Assembly: GCA_029718625.1 (NCBI GenBank)
Contig: CM056376.1
Span: forward strand, 83,596,541 to 83,660,540
Length of the DNA: 64,000 nt
Direction of reading: 5' to 3'
Source: Synaphobranchus kaupii
Lineage: Eukaryota; Chordata; Actinopteri; Anguilliformes; Synaphobranchidae
The notes beneath the pieces are model-generated. The model saw only the letters and a program-made list of their open reading frames with translations. It did no database searches and was not told the origin of the DNA. Shown in pieces: positions 43,197 through 52,575 of the stretch (its first letter is position 1; each line of letters starts with the position of its first letter). Made by a program: the position numbers and the translations under genes.

Positions 43197-44689
43197 TATA
43201 TCCAAATGGCTAAATTGTGCACTGCTCTAAATAAAAAAAATGATGATATATTTAACTACAAATCAACAGTTTTGGCTCATAAAACTCACTTTTGCATAAT
43301 TTTCAAGTGGGAATTACTATATTTTCATCAGTATAGGGGGGCAGATATCTATGGGTCCAAAACCCCTATGCAAAACATGTCATAAAATGAAAAAAAATTA
43401 GTTTTGTCCATTATAAATGCCTTCTGATGGCTTAACATAAAAAAAAACATTGATATCACAGTGTTACATACACCTAAATATGTTGCCGAATCATTCACTC
43501 TTGTATCTCAATAAAACATCACTTGTCCCTGTGCTCTACAGTATGTATACTTTTGTCCTGGGATTGCTTTTTTCTGTAGTTTTTTCAATTTTTAAAATTT
43601 TCCCGTTCATAATGACTATCTTAATCTACCACATATCAGTGCACAGTAAATTGGAATGAGCCTTTGTCATGCCCTAAGAGACAAGTATATACGCCATAGC
43701 CTATATTATGTACGATAACATGAACATAAAATAGTATTCCACCATCTGCAAAATGCTGCCAAATGTTCTATCTTCAATGAACATCGGTAGCCTACATCAA
43801 AAATACATTTAACGATTGCACTACAGTATGTGAAATGCACTCAAAATGCGAAAATAACAATAGGGCTATCAAACATATTGGAAAGACAGTGCTCGAGTGG
43901 AAACACGAACGTACATATGTAGCCAGCGAGACCAACGGTATTTTTAAAATACTTACATATCGGAAAAGGGAAACTCCCCTCCTTAATGCGTATTCTATAG
44001 AGTTTGCGTAATACTAGACCGTTAAAATGAAAACTGCCGTTACACTGGGCTGTAGTAAATTGCTCAAAGCACCCAAAAAGACACGGCATATACCGTTGCT
44101 AAGGTTATAATGTACTCTATTGGATAAAAAAGCCGACAATTAAACCAGAATTAACTGTAATGAATGAGACAGGCTTACAGGGCATGGGGGGTATTATGCG
44201 TTGACGTTTCAGATAGTGTAATAGCGGTATAAAGTGTTGTATATTTCTCAAACCGATTGTACCAGACAATAAATGACCACTGAATTTTGAAAGGAACATC
44301 TCGATGTGTAAAACCGATGGTAGGATTGTATATTTATTTCATATTTAGTAGGATATATTGCTAGTAGAATACATGGTAGAATGAGACAGTACTTTCAGTT
44401 TATTTTGCATTTGAGTGAGCATGGCTTTTCACGGCTTTTCTAGCATACGATCAGGCTATTGTTGGGTTTATCTCATTGCTATGACGTTATTCTAATTTTA
44501 TATGATGAATAAATATATTTATGAACTCAAACATAGACGCTATTGTCCAATATGTCACGCATGGGTAGGTATAGACTAGGTAGGGGGTTTGCTTGTTAAA
44601 TGGACTTGCTACGGGGAAATAGTGACACTTAGAAACTCTGTATTCAGCAGAAATCGTCACGAACTGTCTACCGATAAATTTAAAACACA
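43197..44689. other. No gene recognised
   Basis: Unassigned AT-rich sequence. Several short frames show no recognisable domain. The right part may be the 5' region of the neighbouring LINE. Confidence 0.45.
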
Positions 44690-45112
44690 GTGTTTGTGAT
44701 TTCCACTAATAGTTTGGCTGCAGTAGCAACGAATGTCTCAGTTGAGCAAAAAGATTTCGCCGGTGTCACCTTCTTCGCAAAGGGGTTAATGAGCTACTTG
44801 CATGGGGATGTCAGTTTAATTTGTTTTGCTGCATTTTATTTTCTCTCTCCTTTCTCTCTTCTCAGACTGAGCTTTACGGTGACTTCTGAGATGCCCTGGC
44901 CTACTAGTTTTGGGTCTGGAATTGGGCTGCAAATTATGCCTAATTTTGCTGTGTCTGTCATATGTTTTGTGTTTTTCTGTGTTTTGGTTAATGTGTCTTA
45001 TTTGTACAACCTTTCCATATATATTTGGACCAACAATGCCTTCTATTTATGTTTGAACAGTGATAGTGCTAATTTCTATTTGATTGTAAATTCGATAATA
45101 CTAAAGGATTAA
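44690..45112 (+). other. Hydrophobic 140-codon frame upstream of the LINE ORF2
   Basis: An open frame with several hydrophobic stretches (SVICFVFFCVLVNVSYLYNL) stops three bases before the ORF2 start. It resembles no family I know. The composition follows the T-rich DNA, so it may be only the LINE 5' region. It could be a degenerate ORF1, but no zinc knuckle, esterase or coiled coil is visible. Confidence 0.3.
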
Positions 45113-45114
45113 AA

Positions 45115-47699
45115 ATGATACATATGAACATTAGGAGCCTTGTACCGAAAATTGATTTACTCAGAGCTTGGGGTGCCCTTCACAAACCTGATATCATTGC
45201 TCTCTCTGAAACTTGGCTCAGTAGCAAAATTACAGACAATGAAATAAAACTAGCAAACTATGTGTTATATAGAGCTGACAGATGCAGCAGAGGCGGTGGT
45301 GTGGCTACATATGTTTCATCCAATTGGGCCTCTGAACTAATAATACCGCATGTTGATCCAAAATACTTCGAATGTCTTTTTGTTAAAGTAATTCTTCATG
45401 TGAATAAATGTGTCACTATTGGGAATGTCTACAGACCCCTGCCGCTCCTGCTGAGTCATCTAATTGTTTGAGTTCAACCATTAATTCCATTGATTGTAGT
45501 AATGAAATTATTATCTTAGGTGACTTTAACAAGAATTGGTTTAACAGATCTTCCTGTAAAGATAAAACAGTTTTTTCTAATTTGAACCTAACACAACTAA
45601 TTAACGAACCCACTAGAGTCACCTCCACCTCTCAGTCTTTACTTGACTGGATACTTGTCTCACATTCAAATAGAATTTCTAATGCTGGTGTTCTGTCAGA
45701 TTGCTTCAGCGATCATTCCATAGTCTACTGTGTGTGGAAGATAAAAGTACCCAAATCCCCGCCTAAATTGGTTAGAATCAGACAAAATATGAAAATAGAC
45801 ACAGACATGTTTATTCATGATTTAATTGGAATGAATCGGGAAAGATTCCGATTAATATCTGATGTTCAAAATGCTTGGGATTTTTTACATTGAATTTATG
45901 AAAGTAGTGGATAAACATGCTCTGTGCAAACTGTCAAAAGTAAAGGGCAATCATTTACCTTGGATCACCTCTGAGCTCTTTTTAGGCAGAGAGATAAATC
46001 ATGGGCAAAATTTCAAACAAGGAATCATGCTGACTGGGAGTCATATAGACAACTAAGAAACATCAGTAAGACTCAAGTCCGAAATGCTAAGTCTAATTAC
46101 TACAAAGAAGTCTGAGTAATAATTTAAAAAATCCTAAACAATTCTGCAGCAAAATTAAAAATATTTTCCATACATCAGACAAATCTTCTGTTAGTCAATT
46201 AAGAGCTGCTGACACAATACTGAACTATCCCTCACTTATTACATGTGCGTTCAATCAGTATTTTTCCTTTGTTTGTTCTAATTTAATTCCTCACAGCGTA
46301 CACGATTTTTAATTCCGTTTCAGCTTGTTAAAGCTCTTTTCACTTTCATACAATAACTCCTACTGATGTCTGCAAAGTGATTCATGACTTAAAAGAGAGC
46401 AGTGGTCCCGGACTTGATGGAATTGAATTTTCACACCTTATTAAATTAGCATCTCATATTCTTATCTATCCACTGGCTGAGCTGTTTAATCTTTCAATAT
46501 GTACATCTGAAATACCAGCTATTTGGAAATCTGCACGCATTACTCCTCTCCATAAGGGTGGTGACACACTAGATCCCAATAATTACAGACCTATCTCAAT
46601 TATCTGTTCCATTGCTAAAATATTTTAAAAAATTATTTACAATCAATTATCACAGTACCTTAATAATAATAATATTCTTTCTCAATATCAATTTGATTTC
46701 AGACATAACTTTTCCACAACCACTGCTCTCTTAAAATTCACTAACGATGTCTTCTCCACATCTGATCACAGTTATCTCACAGGAGCAATATTTATTGATC
46801 TCACCAAAGCTTTCGATCTGGGAGATCATTATCTTCTTTTTGACAAGCTCCATGCTATTGGTCTTTCCCAACATGCACTGCTGTGGTTTAATTCATATCT
46901 TCACAATAGAAAGCAATGTTTTGTTTTAAGAGGCTGTAAATCTGATTTGCTCACTCAGCAGAGAGGTGTGCCTCAAGGTTCCACTTTAGGTCCACTCCTT
47001 TTCTCAATTTTCATTAATGACCTTCCACTTATTTTCTCTGATTGTTGTGCACATGATACTATTATATATACATCAAAAGCTACCATTTCACAAATTCAAG
47101 TGTCCCTCCAATCTGACTTTAATAATCTACAAACTTGGTTGTCAGCTAACAAACTATTGCTTAATCAAACAAAAACCTATTCAATGCTTCTTGGTGTGAG
47201 ACAGAACCTCAACTCCAAATCATACTCTTTGGTTTTAACTTATAATGATGGTAGATCTCTTCAGAAAGTTGAAAAAAATAAATATATTGGTGTGTGGATT
47301 GACTCTGAACTAACCTTTAAACCACACATTGATCATGTCATGAAAATTATTTATTTTGGTGCTGGTGTTCTGTATCGCTCCAGACATTGTTTTACATTTA
47401 ATGTTAGAAAGATACTTAATTCACAAGTTATACTACCAATAATTGACTATGCTGACATTGTTTATCAGAATGCTTCTAAAATTTATCTCCGTCCCCTCAA
47501 TGTTATATATAATAGACTCTGTAGATTTATACTAGGTTGTTCTTTTTTTACACATCATTGCACAATGTTAGACACGCTCAGGTGGCTCCCTCTGGATATA
47601 AGATGTCAGTTTCACTGGTACCAATTTATTTTTAAATGTATTAACTTCAATTATCCCTATTGTCCTTTTTTGTTCCATATACGCCAAATTATGCGCTAG
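45115..47699 (+). pseudogene. LINE ORF2 (CR1 superfamily, Rex1/Babar-like), inactive
   Basis: The APE-type endonuclease begins MIHMNIRSLVPKIDLLRAW, with PDIIALSETWLSS, then after a frameshift IIILGDFNKNWFN and FSDHSIVYCVW. The reverse transcriptase follows: SGPGLDGIEF, WKSARITPLHKGGD, PNNYRPISIICSIAKIF then an in-frame TAA near 46626, FIDLTKAFD (motif A) and GVPQGSTLGPLLFSIFIND (motif B). Where the catalytic YADD box is expected the sequence is CCAHDTIIY, so the first Asp is His. The C-terminal TLRWLPLDIRCQFHWYQFIF matches the CR1/Rex1 tail. At least three frameshifts, a stop and the mutated catalytic box make it dead. The family name is by motif resemblance. Confidence 0.85.
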
Positions 47700-48031
47700 G
47701 AAGCTCTGAATAGATCCTCTTTATAGTCCCTTTGGTATCTAAGGAAGTTGGCAAAAAAGCTTTTATGTTTGTTTTATGTTATGTTCTCATAATAAATTTA
47801 CTTCAATTAAACGTTGGATTTTTCTACTCCCATCAAGATAGAAATGTTTCATCATAGGATAAAGTTGATCACTCAGAATAACTTTTTATTGATTTGCAGT
47901 GACCCTTCCCTCTAAGGAGACGAGTGAAAACCATGGCAAACCATGGCAGGAAAATGCCCTTCACAGCATAACAGAGCCAGCAGACCCCCTCACTGTACAG
48001 GTTTTTCCTTTAATTTGTCACCCGTCTGTAT
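47700..48031. other. LINE 3' flank, unassigned
   Basis: Probably the LINE 3' untranslated region up to AATAAATTTACTTC near 47790. The remainder contains a short direct repeat AACCATGGCA (47930-47949) and no gene. Confidence 0.4.
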
Positions 48032-48040
48032 ATATATACA

Positions 48041-48083
<43 letters not shown>
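48032..48083. repeat. (TA)n microsatellite
   Basis: Alternating TA of about 40 bases beginning near 48043, with an imperfect left part. It ends exactly at the left end of a Tc1 element. Confidence 0.85.
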
Positions 48084-48086
<3 letters not shown>

Positions 48087-48624
48087 TGCCTGGCCAAAAA
48101 AAGTTGCAGTTGCACCAGTCATGCATAGTGCCCACTGTACAAGCCTCTGGAGGCAGTGTTATGATCTGGGGTTGCATCAATTGGTCAGGTCTAGGCTCAG
48201 CAACGTTATGCAGCAATAAAATGAAGTCAGCTGAGTACCTGAATGTACTGAATGACCAGGTTATCCCATCAATGGGCATATTCCAGGACGACAATGCCAA
48301 GATTCATCGGGCTCAAATTGTGAAAGAGTGGTTCAGGGAGCATGAGGAATCATTTTCACACATGAATTGGCCACCAGAGTCCTGACCTTAACCCCATTGA
48401 AAGTCTTTGGGATGTGCTGGAGAAGACTTCACGGAGTGGTTCGACTCTCCCATCGTCAATACAAGATCTCGGCCAAAAATTAATGCAAGTCTGGACGGAA
48501 ATAAATGTTGTGACGTTGCATAAGGTTGTCGAAACAATGCCACGACGAATGCGCGCCATAATCAAAGCTAAAGGCGGTCCAACAAAATATTACAGTGTGC
48601 GACTTTTTTTTTGGCCGGGCAGTG
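48084..48624 (+). mobile_element. Tc1-G, deleted element of 541 bp
   Basis: CACTGCCTGGCCAAAAAAAG at the left and CTTTTTTTTTGGCCGGGCAG ending TG at the right are mutual inverses with mismatches, flanked by TA-rich sequence. Only the C-terminal half of a transposase lies inside. Confidence 0.88.
48104..48590 (+). pseudogene. Tc1-G transposase C-terminal half, frameshifted
   Basis: [39 protein letters not shown] (second catalytic Asp) and HMNWPPES are followed by a one-base shift in the [10 protein letters not shown] segment (catalytic Glu). LQKLMQ-like and VVETMPRRMRAIIKAKGGPT residues then end at TAC-AG. The DNA-binding domain and first Asp are deleted. The coding 5' limit is where the frame leaves the terminal repeat, so the nominal start codon is not meaningful. 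Confidence 0.8.
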
Positions 48625-48642
48625 TATATATATATATGGGTC

Positions 48643-48937
48643 TGTGGCGATTTGAGTGCCACCCCTCATGTTCAAGAGACCAAGACACGTAGTTTCCTTT
48701 GGAGAATTACTCGCCTATGTTCGCCTTTCACTCTGCGTTTTTGACAAATACACACACACGTATATCTCCTTCTTCCCCGAACTCCCAGCAGGCTCACTGT
48801 CGAACAATCAAGGCAATTGGTTAATTACACAAACAATAAACAATCATTCATCACCAGCAGCTGTGCCGGCTCCACAAACCACCCGAGTTCACTCTCTCTC
48901 TTGCCGGCAGCGCCTAAAACCACGCCCCCCTACCACA
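48643..48937 (-). repeat. Gmr1-like 3' LTR (295 bp, deleted form)
   Basis: Same sequence as the 5' LTR but shorter by about 41 bp. It lacks segments corresponding to the CCGTTTATTTATG, CCTTTTATGCGCC and TTGCATGATCTCCG blocks of the other LTR. The LTRs are thus not freshly identical. Confidence 0.9.
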
Positions 48938-49006
48938 TACCCCCACCGCCCGACTTAGGCCGAGACGTCATCCGCAAAGCAGCATGCGGCCGCAGCACCC
49001 TGTCCA

Positions 49007-50113
49007 TCAGACGTTGAAAAGTGGCCGGGGCCCCCGAATAACCCAAATGGAAGTGTCCGAAATTGGTATAAGCCATCTGGAGCGGAGAAAGCCGTTTTTT
49101 CCTTGGACTCTGGAGTTAAAGGAATCTGCCAGTAGCCCTTGGTTAGATCCAGTGTCGAAAAAAAAACGAGCTGTGCCTAACCGATCCAAGAGCTCATCGA
49201 CCCGAGGCATTGGATAGGCATCAAATCGTGACACTTCATTCACCTTGCGATAATCTACACAGAACCGAATAGATCCATCAGGCTTACCTACTAACACGAT
49301 GGGGCTACTCCATGCACTGTTAGATTCCTCTATTACTCCTAATTCCAGCATGGCCTTTATTTCTGCTTGAACTAATTTCTTTTTATGTTCAGGCAGTCTA
49401 TAGGGTCGTGAACGCACCGTCACGCCCGGGGCTGTCTCGACGTGGTGGTTTATGAGGTGAGTGCGACCTGGTAGGGGGGAAAATACATCAGCAAACCGCT
49501 TTTGCAACAAGGCAAGATCCGCTCTCTGGTTCGGTAAGAGATGGCTATCTGAAAGGGGTGAGGTTTGATCGGTAGAATTTGGTACCTCTGGCCCCAGCTC
49601 ATCTCTCTCCTTATCTACCGTAACCAGGGAGACGGGCACCACCTCTTTCCATGCTTTTAACAATAGAGGAACTAGCCACTTATCCCAATTTCGGCTATCA
49701 TCGTGTACGAACTTCCGAATCATAGATTTTAAAGTCCTATTAAAACGCTCAACGAGCCCATCCGTTTGCGGATGGTATACGCTGGTCTTAATGGACTGAA
49801 CTCCCAATAATTCATATAGTTTGCGTAATGTGCGTGACATAAACGAGGTGCCTTGATCCGTCAGAATCTCTTTCGGGATTCCGACGCGGGAGATTATCTG
49901 AAACAATGCCTGCGCAACACTCTTGGCCGAGATATTGCGCAACAGCACTGCTTTGGGATACCGGGTTGCATAATCCACCAGAACTAATACAAATCGGTGT
50001 CCCTGGGTGCTCCTGTCAAATGGCCCGATGAGGTCCATGCCCACTCTATCAAAGGGGACCTCCATTAACGGTAGAGGGCACAACGGCGCTTTTGGGATAG
50101 CCGGGGAATTCAC
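49007..50113 (-). pseudogene. Gmr1-like pol: integrase core followed by truncated reverse transcriptase
   Basis: The integrase catalytic core has RVGMDLIGPF (first Asp), PKEILTDQGTSFMSRTL (second Asp) and YHPQTDGLVERFNRTL (Glu), with DSRNWDKWLVPLLL after it. A linker leads to reverse transcriptase: LLQKRFADVFSPLPGRTHLI, ETAPGVTVRSRPYRLPEHK, ELGVIEESNSAWSSPIVLV and IRFCVDYRKVNEVSRFDAYP. A frameshift at an A run near 49155 then ends the good frame before motif A. The following RT residues are readable in another frame to about 48945, where a deletion joins them to the LTR near the catalytic DD box. RNase H is missing. The frame continues uninterrupted upstream of 50113 to a TGA at 50159. Confidence 0.9.
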
Positions 50114-50158
50114 TAGCTGACAATCTGGACAGACCGCACACCACCGACGTACGTCCGC

Positions 50159-50540
50159 TCAGATGCCCGGCCAGTAGAAACGGGCCATTATCCGGTTTAG
50201 TGTTTTTTCATATCCCAAATGCCCAGACATGGGGTTGTAGTGAGCCGCCTGGAAAATAATTTCCCGGCGGCTTTTAGGTACCAACAACTGGGTTATTTCC
50301 TCATCTATCTGAGTGTCATGACTCACTCTGTACAAACGGTCTCTAATAATCGCAAAATATGGGTGAGATCGTGCAGCATCCGGGCGCACCAGCTGACTAT
50401 CAACATATATCACCTGGTCAAAAGCGAAGCGTAGGGTATCGTCACGAGACTGAGCGAGTGGGAAATCCTCCACGGGGTGGAACACCGGCACCTGGGGAGT
50501 TTCCACCGGAGGCTCTCCCGATGCCGCCCCCCCCCCCCCT
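50159..50540 (-). pseudogene. Gmr1-like pol: spacer and integrase zinc-binding domain
   Basis: After the C13 run the frame reads PVFHPVEDFPLAQSRDDTLR and FAFDQVIYVD. Then comes the integrase N-terminal region RREIIFQAAHYNPMSGHLGY with the two His, and LNRIMARFYWPGI. An in-frame TGA at 50159-50161 stands where CGA would be expected, consistent with CpG decay. The C-x-x-C part (CAVCPDC) follows just beyond the stop, in frame. This segment links protease to integrase core. Confidence 0.88.
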
Positions 50541-51924
50541 CGGCAGTGTCGGACGACCCCGCGTCCCCACTGTCCGCTACACACACCTCACACTTCCCTA
50601 GCGGTTGTGATCGCCCCTCCATCAACTTCTCCGCTACCAGTTTAAACCCCGTCCAATCGGTGCCCAAAATCAGAGGGTGTGAGAGGCGGGAGCTAACCGC
50701 AGCCTCCAGAATATGCTTTTCATTGTTAATGCAAATTTCCACTGGCACTACAGGATACTTGTGTATATCACCATGCACACACTTAATCGTTACCCAACGT
50801 GCCGGTACCAAAGCCTCTGGTCGAACCAGGCTCTGTTGGATCATGGTTTGCATAGCCCCTGAGTCCAACAGTGCCCGGTGTTCACTCCCTTGCACCCTTA
50901 CTGGAATGCAGTACGCCCCGTCTGGATCGGGAGCAGAGGTGGGCGGGCCGACAACACGGACCACCTGCCCCACCTCCATGAGCGGACAATCGCGGCGCAG
51001 GTGGCCCGGCTGTCCGCACCGCCAACACCCCGGTCCAGGTGTCTGAGGAGCTCCCAGTGGGCCGGACTGCACCGCCACTGAGCCTGAGTGGGGAGAAGGG
51101 GAAGAAAAATGAGGAAAATTAACATGAGGGAAGGAGGGGTTTTGGGGACGGGAAACGGGAAGGGGAATAGAACGGAGAAAGATTTTTTTCCGGGGCGCCG
51201 GCTCCGGTTTCTGCTGCTGGGGGAGGGGGTGTTGTGCCAGGTGGTCCTCCGCCAGGGTGACGGCGATATCCAAGTTGGTGGGTCGATGGCACTGGACCAA
51301 ACTGGCGGTACCGGCCAGAAACCCCGCGATAAATCTCTCCAGGACCACCTGCTCCACTATTCCCGCAGCCGATCTTATTTCCGGCCGGAGCCAGCGCCTC
51401 GCCATGTCCGTCAGCTGCTGGGCGTAGGCGAACGGTCGGTCCTCTTCCATCACGGAGGTCTCCCGGAACCGACGTCGGTGATCTTCCGGGCTGAATCCCG
51501 TTCGGTCGAGGACCGCCTTCTTGAGGTTTCGGAAATCCGCCCAAGCGGCTGCCGGCAGGCTATGCGCAGCTTTCTGCGCTTCCCCCGACAAGAGGGGCAG
51601 GAGACGTACTGGCCACTCCTCGAGTGGCCACCTGCACGCCTCCACTGCCACCTCAAACACCTCGAGGAAGGCTTGAGCGTCGTCCTCTGCTGTCATCTTC
51701 GGGATGTGGAACTTCGGGGAGGCTCCGCTTTGCCTTCCCCTGGAGTCGCCGGAAGCAGCCAGCTGTAGTAGCGCCTGGGTCTGGAGGTTAGCCTGCGCAC
51801 GCAGGGCTTCCATCTGCTCGGCATGAGCAGCCGTCTGTCGCTCCTGCATGGCAGCTATTCCCTCCAGCATTTTACCCAGCGCTACCATTGATTGTGACTG
51901 CTCCGGCTGTTCCTGGCTGTCCAT
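50410..51924 (-). CDS. Gmr1-like gag with SCAN-like capsid, zinc knuckle and protease
   Basis: ATG at 51924 (MDSQEQPEQSQSMVALGKML), downstream of the primer site, is preferred over the longer frame, which begins inside the LTR. Residues about 75-215 (FLEVFEVAVEACRWPLEEWP, LPAAAWADFRNLKKAVLDRT, PFAYAQQLTDMARRWL, VVLERFIAGF) form the SCAN-like capsid domain; vertebrate SCAN domains are thought to derive from Gmr1-like gag. A zinc knuckle CWRCGQPGHLRRDC lies near residue 300. The protease signature HRALLDSGAMQTMI lies near residue 350. Homology ends near 50540 at a run of thirteen C, after which the frame is shifted and the last 40 codons are spurious. Confidence 0.9.
   Translation of the reverse strand: MDSQEQPEQSQSMVALGKMLEGIAAMQERQTAAHAEQMEALRAQANLQTQALLQLAASGDSRGRQSGASPKFHIPKMTAEDDAQAFLEVFEVAVEACRWPLEEWPVRLLPLLSGEAQKAAHSLPAAAWADFRNLKKAVLDRTGFSPEDHRRRFRETSVMEEDRPFAYAQQLTDMARRWLRPEIRSAAGIVEQVVLERFIAGFLAGTASLVQCHRPTNLDIAVTLAEDHLAQHPLPQQQKPEPAPRKKIFLRSIPLPVSRPQNPSFPHVNFPHFSSPSPHSGSVAVQSGPLGAPQTPGPGCWRCGQPGHLRRDCPLMEVGQVVRVVGPPTSAPDPDGAYCIPVRVQGSEHRALLDSGAMQTMIQQSLVRPEALVPARWVTIKCVHGDIHKYPVVPVEICINNEKHILEAAVSSRLSHPLILGTDWTGFKLVAEKLMEGRSQPLGKCEVCVADSGDAGSSDTAEGGGGRHRESLRWKLPRCRCSTPWRISHSLSLVTIPYASLLTR
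50527..50539 (-). other. Run of thirteen C at the gag-pol frameshift
   Basis: Thirteen C (G on the coding strand) mark where the gag/protease frame gives way to the integrase frame. Slippage in the copy or in sequencing would explain it. It parallels the ten-G run in Gypsy-1. Confidence 0.8.
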
Positions 51925-51948
51925 GCTGTCTCTTGAACTTTTCAATCC

Positions 51949-51966
51949 TCCCCGTACGGGCCACCA
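51949..51966 (-). promoter_or_regulatory. Primer-binding site matching tRNA-Ile(AAU)
   Basis: One base after the 5' LTR the minus strand reads TGGTGGCCCGTACGGGGA. This is complementary to the last 18 bases of vertebrate tRNA-Ile(AAU) including its CCA end (CCCCGTACGGGCCACCA). It would prime minus-strand DNA synthesis. The tRNA 3' sequence is recalled from general knowledge. Confidence 0.8.
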
Positions 51967-51967
51967 C

Positions 51968-52303
51968 TGTGGCGATTCGAGTGCCACCCCTCAGGTTCAA
52001 GAGACCAAGACACGTAGTTTCCTTTGGAGAATTACTCCGTTTATTTATGTTCGCCTTTCACTCTGCGTTTTTGACAAATATACACACACACGTATATCTC
52101 CTTCTTCCCCAAACTCCCAGCAGCCTCCTTTTATGCGCCCAGGCTCACTGTCGAACAATCAAGGCAATTGGTTAATTACACAAACAATAAACAATCATTC
52201 ATCACCAATTGCATGATCTCCGACAGCTGTGCCTGCTCCACAAACCACCCGAGTTCACTCTCTCTCTTGCCCGCAGCGCCTAAAACCACGCCCCCCTACC
52301 ACA
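51968..52303 (-). repeat. Gmr1-like 5' LTR (336 bp)
   Basis: TG...CA ends on the minus strand, next to the primer site. It is the longer, less deleted of the two LTRs. Confidence 0.9.
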
Positions 52304-52575
52304 GGGTCATTCCATATAAAATCAATCAGTTCTGGGAAAAGTTCCCACCTAACCCCCTCAGAATAACCAGATTTTTTGTACATGAACTATAATCTATTTA
52401 ATGAAGCTGTACAAAATTTAAACTTTATACTATGAATATCTTGTGAGTTATGGCCCCTTGAAGTACCTAGGGGTAGCTCAAATTCTGATGCTTTTTATTT
52501 TGCATTAATTGTTCAGTCATTTTTGAGCCCTCATAGCTTCATAACTAAAAGTGCTAGCCACATAAAATTTTCAGG

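Larger units (their letters stand above)
48643..52303 (-). mobile_element. Gmr1-like Gypsy retrotransposon with integrase upstream of reverse transcriptase
   Basis: LTRs at 48643-48937 and 51968-52303 (TGTGGTAGGG...CGCCACA on the minus strand) bracket a minus-strand gag-pol. GGGTC flanks both ends (48638-48642 and 52304-52308), a 5-bp target duplication. Reading on the minus strand: primer site, SCAN-like gag, zinc knuckle, protease, integrase, then the start of reverse transcriptase. The integrase-before-RT order is the hallmark of Gmr1-like elements of deuterostomes. The rest of RT and RNase H has been deleted up to the 3' LTR. Confidence 0.92.

Noticed and set aside
44690..45112. Membrane protein gene
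   Set aside because: Hydrophobicity follows T-rich codons; the frame ends right before a LINE ORF2 and has no start context or known domain.
47899..48300. Proteins rich in alternating Tyr-Ile (also near 12896-13102, 55325-55621 and 56959-57156)
   Set aside because: They are translations of TA microsatellites.
51088..51768. 226-codon plus-strand frame
   Set aside because: Antisense shadow of the Gmr1-like gag.
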